DNA of 5,537 bases from Treponema sp. UBA3662. GTDB lineage: Bacteria > Spirochaetota > Spirochaetia > Treponematales > Treponemataceae. Position numbers and translations under genes: made by a program. This document shows, in pieces, positions 1-4,025 of this stretch. The first letter of the stretch is position 1. Each line of letters begins with the position of its first letter. The notes below the pieces were generated by a model, which was given only the letters and a program-made list of their open reading frames with translations, did not search any database and was not told the origin of the DNA. The stretch is taken from assembly GCA_002373205.1 (NCBI GenBank), contig DFJV01000146.1:1-5537 (forward strand), read 5' to 3'.

Positions 1-69
1 TTCTCTTAGGATTGCTGGTTGCCGCGGAACAGATTGTCCGCAGCCTTTGATTTGTGGTTCCTTTGGCAC
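1..69 (-). CDS. Possible start of a leftward gene, cut by the window edge
   Basis: A GTG codon at 69-67 is preceded by AGGAAGG, a plausible ribosome-binding site four bases away, and opens a frame with no stop up to the window edge (23 codons, beginning MPKEPQIKGCGQ). It lies about 80 nt downstream of the strong leftward promoter at 155-183, which is the main reason to propose it. I do not recognise the protein and the visible part is too short for a family call. A competing 35-codon frame (113-6, TTG start) closes inside the window and has no ribosome-binding site. The transcript could equally be an RNA gene or a long leader: positions 21-44 can form an 8-bp stem (one G-U pair) with an 8-nt loop. 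Confidence is low. Confidence 0.17.
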   Translation of the reverse strand, partial: MPKEPQIKGCGQSVPRQPAILRE

Positions 70-154
70 GAAACCTTCCTAAATTCGTCTTCTTTCCTTC
101 CCTTGGTTGTCAAACATCTTTTTTAGAACCGCGCCTTTCGTTGCGGTGAGTATG

Positions 155-183
155 AATATATACCCTATGCGAAAAAGTGTCAA
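155..183 (-). promoter_or_regulatory. Strong sigma-70-type promoter reading leftward out of the window
   Basis: Read on the minus strand, a perfect -35 box TTGACA (183-178) is followed after exactly 17 bases by TATATT (160-155), one base from the consensus -10. The expected transcription start is near 148. The sequence just upstream of the -35 box is a series of A-tracts on this strand (see 189-225), which could serve as an UP element. The gene it drives lies mostly beyond position 1. Its quality is better than that of most promoters in the window, suggesting a highly expressed product. Confidence 0.65.
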
Positions 184-188
184 GGGTA

Positions 189-225
189 TTTTTCTTTTTT
201 TTTGGATTTTTTTGATTTTTTTTTT
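189..225 (-). promoter_or_regulatory. Phased A-tracts upstream of the left-edge promoter (UP element or bent DNA)
   Basis: The plus strand shows four T-runs of 5, 9, 7 and 10 bases (189-193, 195-203, 207-213, 216-225), centred about 8, 11 and 10.5 bp apart. On the minus strand these are A-tracts at roughly helical spacing occupying about -40 to -78 of the promoter at 155-183. Such tracts are known to bend DNA and to bind the alpha subunit C-terminal domain of RNA polymerase. The role here is inferred from position. Confidence 0.5.
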
Positions 226-359
226 ACGCGGCCCTTCGGGAGCCCCGCTCGAGGCTGCGCTGCGGGTTCCAGGGACCGCACTTCGTATGCACGAGGGAAG
301 TTTCTGTTTTGGGATGACGGGGGCACGTTGTTCAGGACGGCAGCTTTCTTCTTACGAAG

Positions 360-387
360 ATTGCCGTGTCGGAGCACGGCAATGACA
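360..387 (-). repeat. Stem-loop repeat of the TCATTGCCGTG type
   Basis: ATTGCCGTG (360-368) and CACGGCAAT (375-383) form a perfect 9-bp stem around a 6-base loop. On the minus strand the unit begins GTCATTGCCGTG. This TCAT-then-stem layout resembles the other two hairpins at 499-534 and 3969-4001, although the stem sequence differs. Short palindromes of this kind are common interspersed repeats in many bacteria. Membership of a genome-wide family is inferred. Confidence 0.5.
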
Positions 388-498
388 GGGGTGTTTTGGA
401 GTGCGTTGGCGGCAGGTTTGTTTTGGGATGGTGGTGGGATTGCATTTTTTTTTGTGGTGGATGACGAGGGAGTTGCAGATTGAGGCACGGCAGGGATT

Positions 499-534
499 GG
501 AGCACCTTTAGTCCCGGACGCAGGACGGGATGAG
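499..534 (+). repeat. Dispersed stem-loop repeat, copy 1 (second copy at 3969-4001)
   Basis: On the plus strand this reads GGAGCACCTTTAGTCCCG, a 9-base loop, then CGGGATGAG. The minus strand of 4001-3969 reads GGAGCCCCTTTAGTCCCG, then a shorter loop, then CGGGATGAG. The flanks are nearly identical and both keep a TCCCG/CGGGA stem while the loops differ in length and sequence. This is direct evidence of a repeated element within the window. Its function is unknown. Confidence 0.7.
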
Positions 535-589
535 CCGCGTAAGACGGCGAAGTGCGGAAAGCCCACACACAGGGCATGAGGCCTTCTTT

Positions 590-604
590 TACAAAACGTT
601 TGTA
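590..604. repeat. Small AT-rich inverted repeat after the regulator gene
   Basis: TACAAA (590-595) and TTTGTA (599-604) pair perfectly around a 3-base loop, about 48 bp beyond the regulator's stop codon. It lacks a GC-rich stem and a U-run, so it is a poor terminator. Its centre AAACGTTT (594-601) matches the core of the operator at 5407-5422 but the flanks do not, so it is at most a weak operator-like site. Confidence 0.3.
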
Positions 605-651
605 TTACCAAGAAAGCGCCGCAAAAAGAGAAAGAAGAAAAAGACTTGGAT

Positions 652-1668
652 TTATTTTAGGGATTTTACGCTTTCGCCTTCGATGAATTGGAAGGGGACG
701 AATTTGTGGGAGGGTTTTCGGCCGTGTTCGATGGAATTTAGGAGGGATAAGAGGCCTTCGTTTGCTAGGCTTGTGCAGTCCTGGCGGATGGTGGTGATTC
801 TGGGGCATGAGTAGGAGGCTACGCTGAGGCCATCGAATCCTGTGATGCTTATGTCTTTTGGGATGCTGATTCCCATGTCCGCAAAGCTGCGGCAGGCTCC
901 CATTGCCATTACGTCTGACATTGTGAATACGGCACTTGCGTCCGGGCATTTTTTTATGAGGGTTGAGGCGGCGTCGAAGCCACCCTGGAGGGAATACATG
1001 GACGGTATGTACATGCTTTCTTTGGTGAAGGGAAGGCCGTAGTCGTTCATTGCGCGGAGGAAGCCATTGAAGCGCCTGCGGCTTAGGCAGCTGCTTTGGA
1101 GTTCACCGCCTATGACGCAGATTTTTTTGTGGCCATTTTTTATGAGGTATTCGGTGCAGAAATAGGAGGCTGTTTCATCGTCTGTACTTACGCTGGACAA
1201 GTTTTTAGTCTGAGTGCCATCTTTGTCTTCCGGGCTGTTGGCTATTAGTACGCAGGGGACTTTTATTGCATTGAATTCTTCTTTGCCTGAGTCGGGGTTT
1301 CCGCCGAGGAATATTATGCCTGCGGGTTTTTGCTCGTAGTAGATTTTGCAGGCGGCCTGGGTTCCGTTGTCGTATTCGTTGAGGACAAAAACGCTGGCAT
1401 TATATGGAAGATTTTGGAGCTTGTTTTGGATTATTTCCAGGAGGGAGTTGAAGAGGATGCTTTGCGCACCTTGTACCAGAACCGCGATTGTTCTGGGGGC
1501 GTGTTCCTTTAGTTTTTTGGCGTTCTGGTTCAGGACGAAGCCGTACTTGTCCACTACGGAGTAGATTTTTTGTCTGGCTTTGTCGCTGATGCCGGGATGG
1601 TTGTTGAGCGCGCGGGATACGGTTCCCACTCCGTAGCCACATTCTTTTGCTATGTCTTTTATTGTCAT
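652..1668 (-). CDS. LacI-family transcriptional regulator
   Basis: A 338-residue protein, normal length for the family. Residues 2-22 form the LacI-type helix-turn-helix (TIKDIAKECGY, then TVSRALNN), with V14-G15 at the specificity positions of the recognition helix and the invariant TVSR. A hinge helix follows (NAKKLKEH, 49-56). The rest is a periplasmic-binding-protein-like sensor domain: IAVLV near 61-65, GIIFLGG at 117-123, the YLIKNGHKKICVIGG signature at 174-188, R..GF..A at 199-206, and a C-terminal block with SDVMAMG (251-257) and IPKDISITGFDG (269-280; the usual final residue is D). The start at 1668 is chosen over an in-frame ATG at 1719 because AAGGAGAG lies just before it, the helix-turn-helix begins right after it, and the 17 extra residues would come from the repeat array. 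It probably senses a sugar or sugar phosphate and represses the transporter through the palindrome at 5407-5422. Its coding strand prefers C-ending codons (ACC, ATC, CTC, TCC, CCC) more than its neighbours do. Confidence 0.95.
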   Translation of the reverse strand: MTIKDIAKECGYGVGTVSRALNNHPGISDKARQKIYSVVDKYGFVLNQNAKKLKEHAPRTIAVLVQGAQSILFNSLLEIIQNKLQNLPYNASVFVLNEYDNGTQAACKIYYEQKPAGIIFLGGNPDSGKEEFNAIKVPCVLIANSPEDKDGTQTKNLSSVSTDDETASYFCTEYLIKNGHKKICVIGGELQSSCLSRRRFNGFLRAMNDYGLPFTKESMYIPSMYSLQGGFDAASTLIKKCPDASAVFTMSDVMAMGACRSFADMGISIPKDISITGFDGLSVASYSCPRITTIRQDCTSLANEGLLSLLNSIEHGRKPSHKFVPFQFIEGESVKSLK

Positions 1669-1671
1669 ATT

Positions 1672-1679
1672 CTCTCCTT
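1672..1679 (-). promoter_or_regulatory. Ribosome-binding site that fixes the regulator's start
   Basis: AAGGAGAG on the minus strand ends three bases before the ATG at 1668-1666. It is a near-ideal Shine-Dalgarno sequence and rules in favour of the shorter start over the ATG at 1719, which would put part of the tandem repeat array inside the protein. Confidence 0.85.
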
Positions 1680-1708
1680 GATGCGGATGGGGCACGGGGC
1701 ATGATTGG

Positions 1709-1904
1709 TTTGCTAACATACGCTTGTTTTGCTAACATGCGCTTGTTTTGCTAACATGCGCTTGGTTTGCTAACAGGCACCACTTTGCTAACAGGCACCA
1801 CTTTGCTAACAGCCACCACTTTGCTAACACACGCCCGGTTTGCTAACACGCGCCTGGCTTGCGGACAGCCACTTGTTTTGCTAACAGGCACCGCTTTGCT
1901 AACA
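1709..1904. repeat. Tandem array of 11 units with core TTTGCTAACA
   Basis: The 10-base core TTTGCTAACA begins at 1709, 1728, 1747, 1766, 1784, 1802, 1820, 1839, 1877 and 1895, with one decayed copy (CTTGCGGACA) at 1858. Spacing is 18 or 19 bp. The spacers are GC-rich and fall into two types: 8 bases resembling GGCACCAC and 9 bases resembling TGCGCTTGT. The core is exactly conserved in ten units while the spacers drift, so the core seems to be what is maintained. On the regulator's strand the core reads TGTTAGCAAA. The array lies between the regulator's apparent promoter and its ribosome-binding site, so it would be transcribed as leader RNA. The mixture of 18- and 19-bp periods breaks any reading frame, so it is not a protein repeat. 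It could be a cluster of binding sites, a leader-RNA element, or a variable-number repeat of no function. Confidence 0.9.
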
Positions 1905-1914
1905 GCCGCCCCCC

Positions 1915-1942
1915 ATTATCCACTTTTTCCCAACATTGTCCA
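1915..1942 (-). promoter_or_regulatory. Probable promoter of the LacI-family regulator
   Basis: On the minus strand TGGACA (1942-1937) and GATAAT (1920-1915) are 16 bases apart, each one mismatch from consensus. Transcription would start near 1908, directly before the repeat array, giving a leader of about 240 nt. No strong terminator follows permease 2 (stop at 1979), so read-through from the transporter operon is also possible. Confidence 0.55.
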
Positions 1943-1978
1943 ATAGCCAATCACATCCATAAAATCCCACAAGAAAAT

Positions 1979-2824
1979 TCACCCCTTAACCGCACCGGAA
2001 ATAACACCCTTTATAATATATTTCTGAGCAGAAATATAGAAAGCAATAATCGGTATGATTGCAACCACAAGCATTGCCATGAATCCACCGTAATCGGTAG
2101 CACCGTAAGCCCCCTGCATAGCAATCTGAATCGCAACCGGAACAGTCTTGTTGTCAGTACCAAGAACAAGGTAAGGCAGAAGGTAGTCATTCCAAACCCA
2201 CATTGCGTTAAGAATTGCCACGGTTATTGCGGTTGGCTTTAAAACCGGAAAGACCACAAGGAAAAATGTCTGCAAAGGATTACATCCGTCTATCTCTGCC
2301 GCCTCCTCCATCTCTGCAGGAACAGTCTTTACGAACCCTGCAAACATAAAAACGGAAAGCCCCGCCCCAAAGCCTAGGTAGACAAGCGTAATGCCAAAAA
2401 CATTGTCAAAGTTCATCTTGTTAACAATATAAGTCATCGTGAACATTACCATCTGGAATGGAACAATCATGCTAAAAGCAAAAAGATAGTAAAGCGAGCG
2501 TGTAAACTTATTTTTTACGCGGACTATGAACCAAGAAGTCATGGACGTGCATACAACAATCAGCGCAAGAGATGCGACAGTTATAAAAACAGAGCGCAGG
2601 AAAGCAAGAAAAAATCCCGAACTTGTAATTCCGTTTATATAGTTCTGCAAGCCAACAAAAGTTTCCCTTGCAGGAAGAGAAAAAGGAGAGCTAGAAATAT
2701 AAAGCTTGGACTTAAATGAATTCATAAAGACCAAAAAAACCGGTACCAGAAAAATTGCAGAAAGCAAAACCAGAAAACAGAATATGATTGTTTTTTCAGT
2801 CTGCCTTGTATGAGAGTATTTCAT
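1979..2824 (-). CDS. Sugar ABC transporter permease 2 (MalG/LacG-like, CUT1 family)
   Basis: A 281-residue inner-membrane protein, the usual length for the MalG-type subunit of CUT1 carbohydrate importers. Hydrophobic segments lie at about 11-34, 75-100, 110-132, 141-164, 195-216 and 246-266, giving the expected six helices. The cytoplasmic EAA loop that docks the ATPase is clear: EEAAEIDGC around 173-181, followed by FPVLKPT (192-198). The NAMWVWNDYLLPYLVL stretch (206-221) and the C-terminal IIKGVISGAVKG are typical of this subunit. Its start codon overlaps the stop of permease 1 as ATGA, and a perfect AAGGAGG is placed just upstream (2838-2832), so the two are translationally coupled. It should form the channel heterodimer with permease 1. 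The substrate cannot be read from the sequence. No ATPase gene follows; a repeat array and the regulator do. Confidence 0.95.
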   Translation of the reverse strand: MKYSHTRQTEKTIIFCFLVLLSAIFLVPVFLVFMNSFKSKLYISSSPFSLPARETFVGLQNYINGITSSGFFLAFLRSVFITVASLALIVVCTSMTSWFIVRVKNKFTRSLYYLFAFSMIVPFQMVMFTMTYIVNKMNFDNVFGITLVYLGFGAGLSVFMFAGFVKTVPAEMEEAAEIDGCNPLQTFFLVVFPVLKPTAITVAILNAMWVWNDYLLPYLVLGTDNKTVPVAIQIAMQGAYGATDYGGFMAMLVVAIIPIIAFYISAQKYIIKGVISGAVKG

Positions 2825-3669
2825 TGTTCAACCTCCTTCCTTGTTGAAAACTTAAGCTGGACGAATGCAATCAGGGCAACGATTATAAAGAAGACCACAG
2901 CCTTTGCCTGACCAACGCCCTGCCAGCCTACCCTTCCGTAGAAAGTATTGTATATGTTAAGAGCAAGCATTTCCGTTGAATGTTCGGGAGCACCCGCAGT
3001 AAGCGCCAAGTTCTGGTCAAACATTTTAAATGTGTTTGCAAGAGTAAGGAAAGTGCAAATTGTAATGGAAGGCATTACCATAGGAATTTTTACGCGGAAT
3101 AAAATCTTAAGGTGGCCAGCGCCGTCTATCTGGGCAGCCTCAATCAGTTCCCCGGGAATGTTCTGCAAACCGGCAATGTAGATTACCATCATGTAGCCGG
3201 TAAGCTGCCAGTTTGTAAGAATCACAAGGCCCCAAAAGCCGTACTTGGCATCAAAAGTTATGTCAACTCCCAAAGGAGCAAGAGTTCCGTTTATGAGCAG
3301 GTTCCAGATGTAGCCCAAGACAATTCCGCCTATAAGGTTTGGCATAAAAAAGATTGAGCGGAAAATTCCAGTTCCCTTAATTTCTTTTGTAAGCAGGATA
3401 GCAAGAGAAAAAGCAAAGACGTTCACGGTAACAATAGAAACAGCCGTAAACAGGGAAGTAAAAAGCAGGGCATGAATAAAATCGTTGTCAAAGGTAAAGG
3501 CCTTTATGTAATTTGCAAGCCCCACGAATTTTGCGTTCGTTACGGTCGTAAACTTTGTAAAAGACAGCCCTATTCCCATCACAAAAGGAAGAAGGAAAAA
3601 CAAAGAGAATGCAATCAGAGTGGGCAGTATAAATATAGGAAAATATTTGTTTATAGACTTGTTATTCAT
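2821..3669 (-). CDS. Sugar ABC transporter permease 1 (MalF/UgpA-like, CUT1 family)
   Basis: A 282-residue inner-membrane protein with hydrophobic segments near 11-33, 68-93, 104-126, 145-168, 200-215 and 256-274. The EAA loop is ELIEAAQIDGAG (174-185) followed by FRVKIPMVMPS (191-201), the expected ATPase contact. The FRSIFFMPNLIGGIVLGYIW block (103-122) is characteristic of MalF-type subunits of CUT1 importers without the long MalF periplasmic insert. The ATG at 3669 is preceded by AGGGAAG (3679-3673), which directly touches the U-tract of the terminator at 3680-3739. Permease 1 therefore appears to be expressed only from transcripts that pass that terminator. It overlaps permease 2 by four bases. 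It is 356 bp away from the binding-protein gene, an unusually large and structured gap for such an operon. Confidence 0.95.
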   Translation of the reverse strand: MNNKSINKYFPIFILPTLIAFSLFFLLPFVMGIGLSFTKFTTVTNAKFVGLANYIKAFTFDNDFIHALLFTSLFTAVSIVTVNVFAFSLAILLTKEIKGTGIFRSIFFMPNLIGGIVLGYIWNLLINGTLAPLGVDITFDAKYGFWGLVILTNWQLTGYMMVIYIAGLQNIPGELIEAAQIDGAGHLKILFRVKIPMVMPSITICTFLTLANTFKMFDQNLALTAGAPEHSTEMLALNIYNTFYGRVGWQGVGQAKAVVFFIIVALIAFVQLKFSTRKEVEQ

Positions 3670-3838
3670 AAGCTTCCCTAAAAAAAACGGCAGTCCTTGA
3701 ATCTTTAAAGTTTGGAGGCGAAAGTTCCAAGAACTGCCGAATAATACAATTTAATTTGAATGGTAATTTTTTGGACGAAGCCATAAATGCTCTACCATCC
3801 ATTGTTTGGCTAACTCGACACTTGCCATTTTTTACCAA
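3662..3838 (-). CDS. Unlikely small ORF threading through the terminator
   Basis: A 58-codon frame opens at TTG (3838) immediately after a TAG and ends with a TAA that overlaps the permease 1 start (ATGAATAA). Internal ATG codons are at 3802 and 3784. None has a good ribosome-binding site. The peptide (containing NGKCRVSQTMDGRAF) matches no family I recognise. The frame spans one arm of the 16-bp inverted repeat and the entire terminator hairpin. It may be chance within a repeat element. If translated, ribosomes would disrupt the terminator, so it is recorded as a possible leader peptide. Confidence 0.13.
   Translation of the reverse strand: MVKNGKCRVSQTMDGRAFMASSKKLPFKLNCIIRQFLELSPPNFKDSRTAVFFREAYE
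3680..3739 (-). terminator. Strong intrinsic terminator just before permease 1
   Basis: On the minus strand CGGCAGTTCTTGGA (3739-3726) pairs with TTCAAGGACTGCCG (3701-3688) over 14 positions with two G-U pairs. The loop is 24 nt, and eight U residues follow (3687-3680). This is a canonical Rho-independent terminator in the direction of the operon. It ends 11 bases before the permease 1 start codon. It would end most transcripts after the binding-protein gene, a common arrangement for making binding protein in excess, or it could be conditionally bypassed. Confidence 0.85.
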
Positions 3839-3930
3839 CTAGAACAAGCAGCGCCATGGAGGGCGCGTCAAAAGTTTGCAAAAAAGGCTCGTGGCTTTTC
3901 GCAGAAAAGCCATAGGTAAAAAATGGCAAG
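3821..3930. repeat. 110-bp segment bounded by perfect 16-bp inverted repeats
   Basis: CTTGCCATTTTTTACC (3821-3836) and its exact reverse complement (3915-3930) bound a 110-bp segment. Inside are two smaller hairpins: GCGCC/GGCGC at 3851-3855/3862-3866, and TGGCTTTTC/GAAAAGCCA at 3892-3900/3904-3912 with a 3-base loop. I see no target-site duplication, so a small transposable element is possible but not shown. The segment is too short to encode a transposase. Confidence 0.65.
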
Positions 3931-3946
3931 GAGGCCATTTTTTACC
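3915..3946 (-). repeat. Perfect 13-bp hairpin sharing one arm with the 16-bp inverted repeat
   Basis: On the minus strand GGTAAAAAATGGC (3946-3934), a 6-base loop, then GCCATTTTTTACC (3927-3915) form an uninterrupted hairpin. The second arm is also part of the 16-bp inverted repeat with 3821-3836. The three arms thus allow two mutually exclusive pairings in the transcript between binding protein and permease 1. Confidence 0.7.
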
Positions 3947-3968
3947 GCCGTTCCGCCCTTCGGTAACC

Positions 3969-4001
3969 CTCATCCCGCTTGCGCGGGACTAAAGGGGCTC
4001 C
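3969..4001 (-). repeat. Dispersed stem-loop repeat, copy 2
   Basis: On the minus strand this reads GGAGCCCCTTTAGTCCCGC, a 4-base loop, then GCGGGATGAG: a 6-bp stem with flanks nearly identical to copy 1 at 499-534. It lies 25 bp past the binding-protein stop codon. A 10-bp inverted pair CGCCATGGAG (3852-3861) and CTCCATGGCG (3998-4007) overlaps its outer end, enclosing the other hairpins in a larger potential stem. It is not followed by a U-run, so it is not a terminator by itself. Confidence 0.65.
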
Positions 4002-4025
4002 ATGGCGGCGTAGGTTTATTTCGCA

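Larger units (their letters stand above)
226..651. other. Gene-poor, GC-rich intergenic stretch with stem-loop repeats
   Basis: No convincing gene lies between the regulator's stop codon and the left-edge promoter. Open frames here are on both strands, overlap each other, lack ribosome-binding sites and give low-complexity translations. The stretch is strikingly G- and T-rich on the plus strand. It contains several small inverted repeats: CCCGC/GCGGG at 244-248/262-266, a 9-bp stem at 360-383, a TCAT-headed hairpin at 499-534 and an AT-rich hairpin at 590-604. There is also a 12-bp direct repeat TGTTTTGGGATG at 305-316 and 419-430. It reads like an accumulation of dispersed intergenic repeats. 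I see no strong intrinsic terminator for the regulator gene. Confidence 0.6.

Noticed and set aside
1..110. tRNA gene at the left edge
   Set aside because: GGTTCC near 55-62 hints at a T-arm, but no cloverleaf can be assembled around it.
180..611. Open frames of 80-140 codons on both strands left of the regulator
   Set aside because: They overlap one another, translate to low-complexity Pro/Ser/Lys-rich or Phe-rich sequence, lack ribosome-binding sites and lie over stem-loop repeats and T-tracts.
1669..1719. Longer start for the LacI-family protein at 1719
   Set aside because: The 17 extra residues come partly from the repeat array, and the strong ribosome-binding site at 1672-1679 sits directly before the ATG at 1668.
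1709..1904. CRISPR array
   Set aside because: The conserved core is only 10 bases with 8-9 base spacers that themselves recur in two types; far too short for CRISPR repeats and spacers, and no cas gene is present.
1709..1924. Iteron-type replication origin with a DnaA-like box (TTATCCACT at 1916-1924)
   Set aside because: Direct repeats of 18-19 bp beside a DnaA-like box fit the picture superficially, but there is only one such box, it overlaps the -10 region of a good promoter, and no replication initiator gene is present.
1859..2242. Plus-strand frame of 127 codons
   Set aside because: It is antisense to the end of permease 2, runs out of the repeat array and resembles no protein family.
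3892..3912. Terminator at the TGGCTTTTC/GAAAAGCCA hairpin
   Set aside because: The U-run on the minus strand begins several bases after the stem rather than directly behind it, so termination there would be weak; the hairpin at 3680-3739 is far better.
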